Shown here one piece after another: positions 10,905 to 23,364 of a stretch of DNA of 64,000 nt. Source of the stretch: Candidula unifasciata (taxonomy: Eukaryota > Mollusca > Gastropoda > Stylommatophora > Geomitridae). Made by a program: the position numbers and the translations under genes. The stretch spans positions 742,501-806,500 of the forward strand of contig CAJHNH020000213.1 in the NCBI GenBank assembly GCA_905116865.2. Direction: 5' to 3'. Each line of letters opens with the position of its first letter. Within the stretch, counting starts at the first letter, position 1. The notes beneath the pieces are model-generated. The model was not told the DNA's origin and did no database searches. It was given only the letters and a program-made list of their open reading frames with translations.

Positions 10905-11640
10905 CTTCTTCTTCAGCATTCCAAACAAACCCTTGGGGTTCACTGCGGCAGATATCACCTGCCTCCATTCATCTCTCTGGTTGGCCTTCTCTTTCCAGTT
11001 GGTGACACCAAGTGTTTGCAGGGATTTCTAGATATTATCTCTCTATCGTCTTCTTGGTCTGCCTCGTCTACGATCATTCATCTCCCTGGTGTATACAGTT
11101 TTTACTTCTCTGTAATCTGACATTCTTGCAAAATGCCCAAACCACTTCAGTCTATTAGCTCTCATGATACCAGAGTTCAGTGGTGATTTAAACAGACTAT
11201 GAATTTCGTTGATGCTTCTCTCTCTCCATTCACCGCTGTTTGCATCTAAGATTGGTTGAAAGATTGGTCGTAAGACTGTTTTAGAAAACCTGTGTAATAA
11301 GGCTTCATTTCTTTTAGTTGTGCTTCAAGTTTCAGAGCCATATAAAACTACTGGTCTTATCAACATTTTATATATTTTAATCTTGGTGTTGCGTGACAGA
11401 CACTTTGACTTTAGTAAATGTTGAAGGGCATAGTATACTTTATTTCCAGATTGTATTTCTCCAATCGGCATGTTGGAGCAGTTGAAGTTTGCACCCAAGT
11501 ACTTATATGTTTCTGTTTGTTTGATTTTTATATTATCGACTTGTGTGTGGCCGGAGTTTATATCCTTTACCTGTCTAGTTATTATCATGTGTTCTGTCTT
11601 ATCTTGATTGTTGTTGTTGTTATCGATCCAGCGGCGCATG
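10905..11640 (-). pseudogene. non-LTR retrotransposon RT thumb and C-terminal tail
   Basis: An open minus-strand stretch at 11325-11630 reads KTEHMIITRQVKD, then YKYLGANFN, TKIKIYKMLIRPVVLYGSET, the classic end of a LINE RT domain. Broken frames down to 10905 then give WFGHFARMSDYR, RRRGRPRRR and a TNWKEKANQRDEWRQVI tail. It is 5'-truncated with stops. A (CAA)n stretch at about 11610-11630 belongs to the neighbouring RNase H element. Confidence 0.9.
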
Positions 11641-12276
11641 AGCTTTCGCCCTTTGGCCCAATGCCATGTAGTGGAATTTGCATGTTTTCACAAGCTGTTC
11701 TTTTCCTCCGTACAAGGTGTTTCACTTGTCTGGTCTCGGAGGGAGTAGCGTTCTTCTTGTCTCACTGAGTTTTGGGCACTCAAAGAGATGGTGTTCAACA
11801 GTTTCGTAGGGGTAGTTACATAGCTGGCACTCTGGGGAGTGTTGTGGCTGTATTCTGTTTAGGTGTCCATTGAGTGGAGTATGTTGCGTTCTAAGTCTGA
11901 AGATGGTGGCCTGGTCCCTTCTTGTTAGATGGTTAATGCTGTCATTAGGATCAGGGCCAGACATATGTCTATAAACCTCTCTTCCAGTGTCTCCCATGGC
12001 CCATCTGTTCAACCAAGTCTCTTTGTTTATAGCTCTTATCAGTGTTTTTGCTGTCTGGAGGGTTGTCGCTGTAGGTGGTTGTTCTTGTGTTGCTCCTTTC
12101 TTTGCCAATCTGTCAGCACTGTCATTACCTGGTGTGCCGGAGTGACCTGGAATCCACTGCATCACTATTCTGATGTTGTATGAGGTAATAAGCTGATCAG
12201 CATCCAGGATTATCTTGGCTATGTCTTGATTGTAAACTAGTCCATATATGCCATTACCAAGCACAATTAAAAACAT
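11610..12276 (-). pseudogene. non-LTR retrotransposon RNase H and CCHC tail, 5'-truncated
   Basis: The minus-strand frame (12276-11722) holds the last RNase H block (WIPGHSGTPGNDSADRLA with the catalytic Asp), then a C-terminal CCHC knuckle (CQLCNYPYETVEHHLFECP). After the stop a short 3'UTR ('gcattgggccaaagggcg') runs into (AAC)n at about 11610, which looks like the true 3' terminus. RNase H plus CCHC plus a short-repeat tail fits I-like LINE clades. The RT part is missing. Confidence 0.9.
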
Positions 12277-12855
12277 GAGACTTGGTGCTTACACAGGAGG
12301 TGAGGAGCTGGCGTACAGCAAAACCACAGAAATTCACTCCCTGCTAGAATGTTTGTTTGGTAAACGACAATAGCCCAACACATCCAGTTTCAACACATCC
12401 CCGAACCTTGTCCCTTGAGGAAAAATGTTTAATTTTAAAGGTTTACAGAATACACCCCCTGAGCTTTAAAAAAAAATAGTTAAGTAATGTATATCATTTG
12501 AGTAGAGGAGTTAAGTAATGTATATCATATTTAGAGTTAACCAAGAAACATGACTTCCCTGGTGCGGAGTTGAGTATGGTTAGGAAAAACTTAATGGTAT
12601 CAGATGCCGTCTGAGGGTTGAATCCCTGCAGAGATTCAGCATTCAGAGACAACTGGAATGTGGCACGGGAGCATGTGCCGCTGCAGCCTAATCAAATCTA
12701 AACTGGACAAAATACAGGACAGTGGTCTCACTGTCATTACTAGAGGCATGAGAAGCACACCAGACCATGACACTTAACAACAAAAAAATTCTGTTGAAAT
12801 TGTTCTGCACCAATAAATAGTAAAATTCTCTGTAGAGACTCAGCAATGTGAGAAA
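12277..12855. other. no feature recognised
   Basis: AT-rich unique-looking DNA with a short local repeat 'ttaagtaatgtatatcat' at 12480-12535. No exon, RNA gene or known element was seen. Confidence 0.3.
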
Positions 12856-12859
12856 TGAC

Positions 12860-14262
12860 CCAGGCATACAGTAACATGGACCTACAACTTGACTATACAG
12901 TCCCAGGCATACAGCAACATGGACCTACAACTTGACTATACAATCAAGGCATACAGTAACATGGACCTACAACTTGACTATACAGTCCCAGGCATACAGT
13001 AACATGGACCTACAACTTGACTATACAATCAAGGCACACAGTAACATGGACCTACAACTTGACTATACAGTCCCAGGCATACAGTAACATAGACCTACAA
13101 CCTGACTATACAGTCCCAGGCATACAGTAACATAGACCTACAACTTGACTATACAGTCCCAGGCAAACAGCAACATGGACCTACAACTTGACTATACAGT
13201 CCCAGGCAAATAGCAACATAGACCTACAACTTGACTATACAGTCCCAGGCATACAGCAACATGGACCTACAACTTGACTATACACTCCCAGGCATACAGC
13301 AATATGGACCTACAACCTGACTGTACAGTCCCAGGCATACAGTAACATGGACCTACAACTTGACTATACACTCCCAGGCATACAGCAATATGGACCTACA
13401 ACTTGACCATACACTCCCAGGCATACAGCAACATGGACCTACAACCTGTCTATACAGTCCCAGGCATACAGCAACACAAACCTAAAACCTGACTATACAG
13501 TCCCAGGCATACAGCAACACAGACCTAAAACCTGACTATACAGTCCCAAGCATACAGCAACATGGACCTACAACCTGTCTATACAGTCCCAGGCATACAG
13601 CAACACAGACCTACAACCTGACTGTATAGTCCCAGGCATACGGCAACATAGACCTACAACCTGACTATAAAGTCCCAGGCATACAGCAACATAGACCTAC
13701 AACCTGACTATAAAGTCCCAGGCAAACAGCAACATAGACCTACAACCTGACTATACAGTCCCAGGCATACAGCAACATAGACCTTCAACCTGACTATAAA
13801 TTCCCAGGCATACAGCAACATAGACCTACAACCTGACTATAAAGTCCCAGGCATACAGCAACACACCTACAACCTGACTATACAGTCCCAGGTATACAGC
13901 AACATAGACCTACAACCTGACTATACAGTCCCAGGCATACAGCAACATAGACCTACAACCTGACTATACAGTCCCAGGCATTCAGCAACATAGACCTACA
14001 ACCTGACTATACAGTTCCAGGCATACAGCAACATGGACCTACAACCTGACTTTTACAGTCCCAGGCATACAGCAACATAGACCTAAAAACTGACTATACA
14101 GTTCCAGGCATACAGCAACATAGACCTACAACATGAATGTACAGTCCCAGGCAAACAGCAACACAGACCTACAACCTGACTGTGTAGTCACAGACCTACA
14201 ACCTGACTGTGTAGTCCCAGGCATACAGCAACATAGACCTACAACCTGACTGTACACTCACA
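12860..14262. repeat. minisatellite, 43-bp unit, ~32 copies
   Basis: The unit is 'cccaggcatacagcaacat' + 'agacctacaacctgactatacagt'. Two subtypes are segregated along the array: 'acttgac' and 'ggacc' dominate the left, 'acctgac' and 'agacc' the right, showing local spread of variants. No frame is long enough to suggest coding. Confidence 0.98.
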
Positions 14263-14814
14263 ACAACAATAATCCCAGTCATAAACAGTTGAATCATCTG
14301 TCACCTTAGGATTTCTCTTGGACGTCCTTGTTTCCTTAAGCCCAACTGTTTCAAAATTCAGTGCTATCTTTTCTGTCCTATGACTGTAAACACTGGTGGG
14401 TTGCACAGACATTTCTATTTCTTTGTGCATTAATATATTTGTCCCCCACTGTTCCTAGGATGAATGTCTTCTCCTGTCTGTTGTCTGGTTAGAATGCACA
14501 CATGGTCTGTACCATGCTTGCATATCAGTTGTTGCTTGTCTAATGGAATAAACATTTTCCGATCAACATAAATTGCTGTTTCACTAGATGTAGACGGCTT
14601 TTTTCTATACAATTGTCTGTCTTCACATATCAGGGCCAAGTCTGTTGCTGCTAAGATACTAGTGGTTGTAGCAGCATTACTTTATGTGAAGTCTTCTTTA
14701 TGTATGTGCCAAATATCATTACATGATGCTGGACTACTTGCTTAATATGTGAGTTACTTCAAAAAATTGCACGTCTTTTAAAGTTTCAGTTATTGTCAAG
14801 CAGTTGTACTAGTT

Positions 14815-15050
14815 GGCGTAAGGATATTGTTGCGTGTCCTTTAAAAGACGGCAGAACCAACCCCAGCTTTTTTTGCTATTGTGGTTTTTCTAGGCAAATT
14901 CATGTCCAGTAGTTTGCCATTGCTTTCTGGACGGTCGGCTGCCAGTACCACTGTCGAAACCAACCTAAGACCAACCGCCCTCAGCTGGAATCGAACCCGG
15001 CACCCTGGCATTACGAAGCCGCAGCGCCTAAGCCACAGATGCAAGGGTAT
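14815..15050 (-). repeat. tRNA-headed SINE, family 3
   Basis: Minus-strand tRNA-like head with an excellent B box ('ggtgccgggttcgattcc'), then a body with 'ggtcttaggttggtttcgac' and a 3' part ('ggcaaactactggacatgaa') shared with 44575-44690. Confidence 0.75.
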
Positions 15051-15769
15051 ACCTAGGTTTATTTGTGTACTATTTGAATGTCTTTAATGTGTATTAGTCA
15101 AGTGCCATATCCGCTGGAACTTGACTCACTTTCAAATCCAGCTGCGACTCGCTACAGCCCACAGCCGGTGTTAGAAACCGGACGGTTCCCGGGGTTAACC
15201 CAGCCTCTAGGAAATGGGTACCAGAGTTAACACTCCGGTTAAATGGAGGAACGTCGCTGTAGCTATGGAGTTGCGTGTGGACGGCGACACAGGCGAACAG
15301 TTTCTTATCAGCTGTCCGTATTAGTGGCAGAGCACTTATGGTTTATGGCTGTGTACAATGACGCTGGTTCACATCTCCCGACTTTACTTTTATTTACTTC
15401 TAAACTCCTAATCCTTATTTTAACCTTACATCTCTTTAACCGTTTATATCATCAGTAGATAATGATGGGCATACGGGAAGAATCTGTTGGGTTATTTAAT
15501 ATGAGAGGATAAGTTAGCCTGTCATGTTTGGAGTCGGTGAACACAAGTGTGTTATTGGCTTGGAGTAGTGGCTTCAGTTTTGCCAGTTTATAGAGCACAT
15601 TTCTCAAGAGCTGCGGACTCTGCCTCACTTATGGATCAAACAAGCTCTCCCCATTTTACACACTAGCTCGCTTCTGATTGGATGATCTACTGACCACCTC
15701 ACTTCTGATAGGTCAGCCTTTGATATTGTGTGTTGTACATTTCACCATGCTAGAGCTTCTAAAACATTT

Positions 15770-15812
15770 AGATACCCCCCCCCCCCCTCTTCCCCCCCCC
15801 CCCCAAAAAAAA
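15770..15812. repeat. C/A homopolymer cluster
   Basis: Runs of C (11 and 12) and A (7). A further C-run of about 18 lies at 16037-16055. No gene was found between 15050 and 16250. Confidence 0.9.
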
Positions 15813-16254
15813 CCTATGCCACAAGCAGTCTCTTTCCTGGAAATAAAAACGTAAATGCCAGTCAACAGACTGCTACATGTATAACCTCGACCACAGTAGA
15901 CTAGTCATCAATGAGTTGACCTACAACTTGTGGTGTGTAAATGGGGAGACCATCATATAAATAACAGGGATTTTTATGTAAAGATATCATAATCTAGATA
16001 TCTTTCACACACACACACACAGCAATTTTGTCGTTCCCCCCCCCCCCCCCCCCCCGGCAAATGACCATGTAGAATCTCTGGTTGCACCATGGGAATTGGA
16101 ACTTTGTGTTAGCTGCTGAGTGTTGCTTCTTTAATTCCTCCAGCAGACACCCATGCATCATCCTCTCTGTGTTCATCAATTAATAAAATACAATGACTGC
16201 ACGATTATGTGGTGTTCCTATTCTGTACCTAGCAAACACACCCACACATTTTTT

Positions 16255-17031
16255 GGGTTAAAGCTGACCCCCCACCCCCTCAGTTTTTTTTTTTTTTTTT
16301 TTTTTGGCGAACACCTCAAATTTTTTTCCCCACCCCCACCCCACCCTAATTTTTTTTCAACACCCCCCCACCCACCCCAATTTTTTTTGAAAACCCCCAC
16401 CCACCCCAATTTACTTTTAAACACCCCCACCCACCCCAATTTTCTTTTAAACACCCCCATCCACCCCAATTTTCTTTTAAACACCCCCACCCATACCAGT
16501 TTTTTTTTTTATTAAACACCCCCACCCACCCTAATTTTTTTTTTACCCTATCCGCCCCAATTTTTTTTAAACACCACCACCCATACCAATTTTTTTTTAT
16601 TAAACACCCCCACCCACCCTAATTTTTTTTAAACCCCACACCCACCCCTAATTTTTTTAAACACCCCCACCCATACCAATTTTTTTTTTATTAAACACCC
16701 CACCCACCCTAATTTTTTTTAAAACCCCACCCACCCCAAATTTTTTTAAAACACTCCCCCCACCCCAATTTTGTTTTAAACACCCCCACCCATACCAATT
16801 TTTTTTATTAAACACCCCCACCCACCCAAATTTTTTTTTAACCCCATCCGTCCCAATTTTTTTTAACACCCCCCACCCACCAGAATTTTTTTTTATTAAA
16901 CACCCCCACCCACCCTAAATTTTTTTAACCCCATCCGCCCCAAATTTTTTTTTAACCACCCCCCACCCACCCCAATTTTTTTTTAACACCCTCACCCCAG
17001 ATTTGTTAACAACCCCACCTACCCCAAATTT

Positions 17032-17074
<43 letters not shown>

Positions 17075-17105
17075 AACACTAAGTGCCCACTTTTTTTTTT
17101 TTTTT
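16255..17105. repeat. strand-asymmetric C/T-rich degenerate array with a G33 run
   Basis: About 780 bp consists of diverged ~30-bp units 'acacccccacccaccccaat' + T8-10 + 'aa', with almost no G on the + strand. It ends in T12, a run of about 33 G, and T15. Minus-strand frames such as MGVFKRKLGWVG are read-through of the repeat. Confidence 0.95.
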
Positions 17106-17985
17106 GGGCAAACACCCACACTAAAAAGTGACACGATATGACAATTGTAGTGAATTTTACTTTGTTAGAATTAATCACATACATACATACAGCTGACCTG
17201 GCTAATCTACCATCTACCATTTTCTCTCCCCCCACGCATCAGTGAACCAGTTTCTAGAAAGCCAGTAGGGGAATTTGACAAGCAATTTACAGTAGGTCAA
17301 GATGGAAAAAGGGGAGCTGTGGTTAAAATGTTAAAAAGGTTCTGCCACCTGGTGAGAAGGAATCAATGCCAGCAAGTGAAAATAGACAAAGAACCAAATG
17401 TAGAGAACTAGAAGTCACATTCTAAGATTTTTTTTTTTGTTGTTGTTCACAGAAAGAATAAAGAACTGGATTTAGAAACTACAGAAATGGAGACAATTTT
17501 AGGGGTGCACAAATAGCTGATACTTAGTGGACATTTTCACTGCTCTTCCATTCTTTGTCTCTCCCCCTTAGAAAGTCTCAGGCTCTCTATCAGTCTCTGT
17601 CTTATCTGAAATACAATTTTACATAATGTACATGCAAATGTCACATTTAAATATTTGATTACATCAACAACAAAAACAAATCAAAGCTGACATCAAGAAA
17701 CTCCCCCAGATATTCCAAAATCACAATGAGGTATTTGAACACTAGTGACTATTTTATAATAATATTTGCAAACATTCAGACTTCCATCAATTTGGAAAAG
17801 TATTCTGACAGTGCTGGGCTAACCAGAAATGGGGCTAAATGTTTTAGCTGCAAATTCAACATACAGCATCTAATTCAAACATGTAACCAGTCCACCAATC
17901 ACACAGTTAGATTAAATTTCCAAAGGTTGCAGTGCCAGATAACACACAAAGCCAGTTTATCAACAAACAAAAAAAAAGGAGATCA
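17106..17985. other. no feature recognised
   Basis: AT-rich DNA between two arrays. An open + strand stretch from 17726 only becomes long because it runs into the CA-rich minisatellite. No exon signature. Confidence 0.3.
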
Positions 17986-18885
17986 CACAGTGCCATACAC
18001 ACACAAGCCAGTTTATCAAAACAAGGAGATCACACAGTGCCATACACACACACACACAAGCCAGTTACAAGGAGATCACACAGTGCCATACACACACACA
18101 CACAAGCCAGTTTGTCAAAACCAGGAGATCACACAGTGCCATATACACACACACACAAGCCAGTTTATCAAAATAAGGAGATCACACAGTGCCATACACA
18201 CACACACACACAAGCCAGTTTATCAAAACAAGGAGATCACACAGTGCCATATATACACACACACACAAGCCAGTTTATCAAAATAAGGAGATCACAGTGC
18301 CATACACACACACAAGCCAGTTTATCAAAACAAGGAGATCACACAGTGCCATACACACACAAGCCAGGTTATCAAAACAAGGAGATCACACAGTGCCATA
18401 CACACACAAGCCAGTTTATCAAAACAAGGAGATCACACAGTGCCATATACACACAGACAAGCCAGTTTATCAAAATAAGGAGATCACATAGTGCCATACA
18501 CACACACACACAAGCCAGTTTATCAAAACAAGGAGACCACACAGTGCCATACACACACAAGCCAGTTTATCCAAACAAGGAGATCACACAGTGCCATACA
18601 CACACAAGCCAGTTTATCAGAACAAGGAGATCACACAGTGCCATACAGACAAGCCAGTTCTTCAAAACAAGGAGATCACACAGTGCCATACACACAAGCG
18701 AGTTTATCAAAACAAGGAGATCATACAGCAGCATAAACACACACACCCGTCAGTTCATCACAAAAAGATCACACGGTGCCATACATACACACACACCCGT
18801 CAGTTTATCACAACAAGAAGATCACACAGTGCCATACACACACACACACACGTCAGTTTATCACAACAAGGAGATCACACAGAAG
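17985..18885. repeat. minisatellite, ~40-50-bp unit with internal (CA)n, ~20 copies
   Basis: The unit 'caagccagtttatcaaaaca' + 'aggagatcacacagtgccat' + (ac)n repeats. Length varies mainly in the CA tract. The + strand frame of 329 codons (17932-18921) is repeat read-through, rich in His/Thr/Ser. Confidence 0.97.
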
Positions 18886-18954
18886 ATTCCAGCTGCAACA
18901 CTTTCAATTATTTTTGTTTAAACATAAAGGGGGTAATCAAACACCATAAAAAGG

Positions 18955-19165
18955 GATATTGAGAGAATGTCAGAAGTACAAACTAAACAAGGGAGCTGAA
19001 TTTAGGAGGCAGACCAAGAAGACAATGAAGAGATAACGTCCAGATACAACCATTTGACTTCACCAGCCAGAAAGAGAAGGCCAACCAGGAGAGATGAATG
19101 ATGGCAGGTGATATTTGCAACAATAAATCTCAAGGGATCAGAATGCTGAAGAAGACAAATGAGAT
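18955..19165 (+). pseudogene. LINE 3' end, RT tail (family of 10905-11640)
   Basis: 'gagagaatgtcagaagtaca', 'aggaggcagaccaagaagac', 'gaaagagaaggccaaccagg' and 'atggcaggtgatatttgc' match the two minus-strand copies. It ends at 'gaatgctgaagaagac', the shared 3' terminus. Confidence 0.75.
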
Positions 19166-19278
19166 ATAACAGGGTCAATCAATTTAAAAAAAAAAAAAAA
19201 AATCACACAATCTTCAACCGGCACGCGGATGACTTACTTTCTAGCTAAACAATTTTAATGTCATCAGTGAACATAAGT

Positions 19279-19530
19279 AAAGGCCCCTTTTCCCCCCACG
19301 CCTATTGGGCTAGACCTATAGTTAATAGACCAATCGGCACAAGCTGGGTGATGTCAGCATCATGCTGGTTGCCTTTACATCCCAGGGCTACACCCGGTAC
19401 TTACTCAAAAGGCTGAGTCGACCTGGGAGCCAATGTCATTTTTTAAGGGAGGGGGGGATCCGGTTCCGCCAAACCCACGACCTTCTGATCTGCAGGCAAA
19501 CGTTTAGCCGCTCCGCGACAGCGACTCCCA
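19279..19530 (-). repeat. tRNA-derived SINE, family 1
   Basis: Shares 'gcctattgggctagaccta', 'agctgggtgatgtcagcatca', 'ggctgagtcgacctgggagcc' and the head 'cgtttagccgctccg' with the copy at 57774. The internal linker has gained a G run. Confidence 0.8.
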
Positions 19531-20505
19531 GCTGCGCATAAATTTCCTATTAAAATTACATACAGACTGAAAAGAGCTATTAGCACCACAAATCATGCAT
19601 GCTTGTTTCTTTCTCACTCACACAATCTGTCTGCTCCACTATCTCCCCACCACTTAGAACAGTGTCTATCAATAAATTAAATACGAAATAAATACACAAT
19701 ATGTGCAGAAGGTTTCCACACAAAGTTGTCGGGGAGCCTCTGAGGCCACATAAACAAAACAATATGATAAACATACTGACGTATAGTTATTGGCACCCCC
19801 AGAAAGTAGTGAAGAAAATACGGAAATAAAAGCAGAGAAAAGACAGAAGTAGACACAAGGATGTGGAAAAAGAAGTCCAGAAAAGAGAGAAGAAAAACTG
19901 AGCAGTGAAAAAGTTTTTAAAAAAAAAGGTAGTATAGAAAGCAAAAGACAAGTAAAGAAACAAGGGTAAAAATGAAGTAGAGAAGAATAGAGATAAGGAA
20001 GCAGAGAAAAGTAGTCAAGTTTGTCTTCTCTCAACCTTTTAGTACCAATCACTAATTTAATTTATTAGCCTAGCAACCAACATTAAAATAATGAGAATAT
20101 ACATTTTGGCTTGAGAAAATTCACACATGACATGCATATCGCCAGCACTGCACCAAAGTCAACTGCAATTTTCAAACAATACAATAACAGCACACATGAA
20201 TTCCTACTCCAGCAAGATAACAATAAAGTATATTTTACTCTTGAAGTCTTAATTTGCCACTCAAAATTTTCTCAAGGTAGGGATTCGGCGCTCATGACGT
20301 AGTACCAACGAATGTACATGAAGTAACAAGACGTCTGAGAATCTTTCTCAATCGGAGACAAGCACTTAAACATTAACATCCATAATTCAATAAAGGTGGA
20401 ACGAGACAATGGTGTCGCATCCACCTCAATTTGCAGGATCTAACCTAGTTACTGTTCATTTTTACTGACATGTCAGCCAAAATGGGCAAATAATTCATTT
20501 TCTAT
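19531..20505. other. no feature recognised
   Basis: A purine-rich stretch (aagaagaaaaa-type) at 19800-20020 gives a Leu/Phe-rich open frame on the minus strand by composition alone. No gene was supported. Confidence 0.3.
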
Positions 20506-20511
20506 TTCGTT

Positions 20512-20675
20512 TCTCTCCTTCTCACCTCCCCCTTTTCTCTCTCACACTTATTACATATATACTGACCCCTTCTCACCTCCCTCTTTTCTCTCTCACACTT
20601 ATCACATATATACTGACCCCTTCTCACCTCCCCCTTTTCTCTCTCACACTTATCACATATATACTGACTCCTCCA
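20512..20675. repeat. 52-bp tandem repeat, 3 copies
   Basis: The unit is 'cttctcacctccc' + 'ccttttctctctcacactta' + 'tcacatatatactgacccc', three times with very few differences. Confidence 0.9.
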
Positions 20676-21002
20676 AAATTCTGACAATTACCTCAAGAGT
20701 GGCAAATATTAAAATAAAAGAGGAAAACAAAACCTTTCTGGTGACTTAAAGAACAAAGATTTACATATATGCCACATGTGAAATGAGCTACCAGCTACAT
20801 GTTCATTAAATCTTTACAACGAACATGAATTAATCTGTTTCTAATGCTGCAGTATGGCATTAGACCTTTAATATAACTTCACATGCTGGTTACTGCCTGT
20901 ATTTTATAACCTGGGAAGGGGGGGGGGGGGGTTGAGCTTGATGATTTAGGGACTAGGTTTGGATTTTAATTTCGTCCCTGACAGTCCATGAGCTTACGAA
21001 GG

Positions 21003-21190
21003 ATTTTTTCTTCTTGCTCATGGGCTGTGAATTCTGGTGGAAAGTCCTGCTTGTTCATCTACTAGGACTTTTGGCTGTGTACCAGGGCCCCAGTTTTTCT
21101 ACGCACATCCGTTTTACTGGCTTATTTCTGTGCAGTTCTTGTTCCCTGCCTCTCCGGCTGTTGTACTTCCAACTTTGAGAGAATATGATC
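21003..21190 (-). repeat. AAG-tailed interspersed element
   Basis: The + strand starts 'tttcttcttgctcatgggctg' and continues 'gaattctggtggaaagtcct' and 'gcacatccgttttactggc', matching the family in reverse. Confidence 0.7.
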
Positions 21191-21289
21191 CCATTTAAAG
21201 GATGACTGTTGCCATACTGAGGATTTGAACCTGGGTCTCTTTCCCATGTGTGTTCCAGGGCCTCATACAAGGCCACTAATTAGGGATGT

Positions 21290-21450
21290 TTCTTTTGAAG
21301 TCAGAGTGCCTGAGAGGTATAGAAATAAGCCAGATCTCTGAAATGGGTATGCAGGCAAAAGTCATGTTTTGGATGTGGATTAAGTTCCAGAAGTGGACGA
21401 ACAACCAGAACTTTCTGCTGCAGTTTATAGCCAGTTAATGCTAAAAAGAA
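21290..21450 (+). repeat. AAG-tailed interspersed element, diverged copy
   Basis: 'tttgaagtcagagtgcctga', 'aataagccagatctctgaaa' and 'gaagtggacgaacaaccaga' align to the 3' two thirds of the element. It is head-to-tail with the opposite-strand copy just upstream. Confidence 0.65.
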
Positions 21451-21689
21451 CCTGAATCTTCCACCAGGGCAAATGCACAACTTATTTAAAGGCCACAGGA
21501 TGGACTTCATTGCACAGGGCTTTATCCTACAATGCTCAGTCTCTCCAGAGCAGCTGTGACCAAGCGTACATTCTGTAGCTCCAGAAATCCTGCAGTTCTC
21601 TAAAGTTCTACTAAATGGTGTCTGAACTGAAACCACAGAGCACATTATCAAGGAAATCCATCTCATGCCATCCCCAGTGAAGGTTCTTA

Positions 21690-22010
21690 AAGTTCATGCT
21701 GTGTGGCATTTGTAGTCATGTCTGTCCACAACCTTTTGTCTTGTCTACTTTCAGTCAAATCTGACCACAGATGATCCTCCATGTCCAGCATCTGTTCTCC
21801 CTGTCTCCCCCTGCCACTCCTCCGCTCTCCAAATTTCCTACTGTCACAATGTACTCCAGTTTTATTCTTCTCATCACACAACTAAAGAATGTAGACTGTC
21901 TCTTTATGATGTGTGCAATCAGTTCTCTTTGTGAGTCAGCTTCTTTCAAGACATCATTACCTTTTATTTTTTTTAAATCTGTCCAAGGTATAACCATTTA
22001 TTTATAAAAC
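21690..22010 (-). pseudogene. non-LTR retrotransposon RT tail (family 'FFGHIMRR')
   Basis: The minus-strand frame reads WTDLKKIKGNDVLKEADSQ, RELIAHIIKRQSTFFSCVMRR and LEYIVTVGNLE, then shifts into a Trp/Arg-rich tail. The downstream sequence ('acatggaggatcatctgtgg') also matches 43.98-44.05 kb. Confidence 0.75.
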
Positions 22011-22409
22011 CACATCTCAGGAGCTTCCAGTGAAGGTAGCCCTAAATAAGTATCCTAAACCTTCTGCCCATCATAAAGTTTCTGTTGCTAAATTCTTTAA
22101 AACCTGTGCAAACAATTATGGCTGTTGTTACAATTTGTATACATTCATGTTTGCACTGTATACTTTTCATTGCCACATCTGTTTAACTGTCCAATATCCT
22201 AGAGTTTCTGGTGCTTCAATCATGTCTATACATTCCATAGTTTCAGTGGCAAGCACCTGCAGGAATTTCTTTTTAGAACCCAGTATGTTCTGCCAATGCT
22301 GCCATACCTTTAAAAAAAATTTAAGGCCAGTGGGTTCACAAGCCTTATGTTCCGAGGACTGATGTAAGGATGTTGACTGAAGACTAAAATCACACTGATA
22401 TCTTATACA

Positions 22410-22595
22410 CTGGGCATGTCAAACTGGTGACCTGTGAGCCACATCCAGTCCTTTGCAAGCCCACCTGCGGCCCACACAAAGGAAATATTCTACAAATAAT
22501 TTTTAATTTAAATGACTCCAATTAGCTGTTGAGTGTGGCCCTTGTGACGATAAAATTTCACCCATATGGCCCTCAGTTTGACATGCCTGCTATAC
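22410..22595. mobile_element. hAT-like non-autonomous element (MITE)
   Basis: The ends are inverted repeats: left 'gggcatgtcaaactggtgac', right reads inward as 'ggcatgtcaaactgagggcc'. Internal 'gtgagccacatccagtcc' is typical of hAT-derived short elements. The flanks 'cttataca' and 'ctatacat' may be a decayed 8-bp target duplication. It is too short to encode a transposase. Confidence 0.6.
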
Positions 22596-23229
22596 ATACT
22601 GTGTCAACTGTACGTCATGCATGCTGACCTCAGAATTAACACAGAACTGGGAACACTTCCATTAGAGTTCCCCTGTCCCTATTCTCAGCAGCAACCTCAA
22701 AGTTTCAATCATTCATTTCTTAATGAACTATGACATTAATTCTGAGAAATATTAAATTTTAAAAAACTCAACAAAAACAAGAAACAGAACTAGTCAGTTT
22801 TGCACTGCCACAGTCAAGAACGACAAAATGAAAAGTGCCACTAGCAAACCTTCAGCAAATGACACAAACACACAACAGTCTAATTCTGAGCAAGTCCAAT
22901 CATCGGAGGACCAGATAGCAGTAAATGGCACAGAAACAGGTACAAACTTCTGAACCAGGTCATGCTGTTGTTGGCACCTTACTGTCTTCACAGATGACAG
23001 TAGTGTTGTAAATGTCCTAACAGGAGGCATGGGACTTTTGGCCCATGGCAATGGCCATTGTGACTAGCAAGACCCACCCACGTTAAGAGAACTCTTCAAC
23101 GATTAAGGCATGGGATTTCAGGACTGTTGTTGTCAACATCTGTATTCAGTTTGTTTCTTCTCAAATGCTCAGCTCTCATAATTTTTGCCATCTTTCTTCC
23201 TTCATTTTCACTTCATTCCTGATATCCCC

Positions 23230-23282
23230 CCCCCCCCCCCCGCAACAGGTCATTTTACAGAACTATATATATATATATATAC
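23230..23282. repeat. poly-C run and (AT)n
   Basis: A C-run of about 14 is followed within 30 bp by (TA)9. The interval 22600-23230 holds no recognisable gene. Confidence 0.9.
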
Positions 23283-23364
23283 AATTAGCCATGTTAAAAA
23301 CAAGTATAACCATCAAACATATACACATGAAACCGCAGAGAATATAATACAGACAGTATTTCTG

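Noticed and set aside
12860..14262. CRISPR-like array
   Set aside because: Direct repeats are contiguous with no unique spacers, and the DNA is eukaryotic.
14950..15030. tRNA gene on the minus strand
   Set aside because: Good B box only; it belongs to a SINE with a body shared at 44.6 kb.
17932..18921. 329-codon His/Thr-rich + strand frame
   Set aside because: Read-through of the CA-containing minisatellite.
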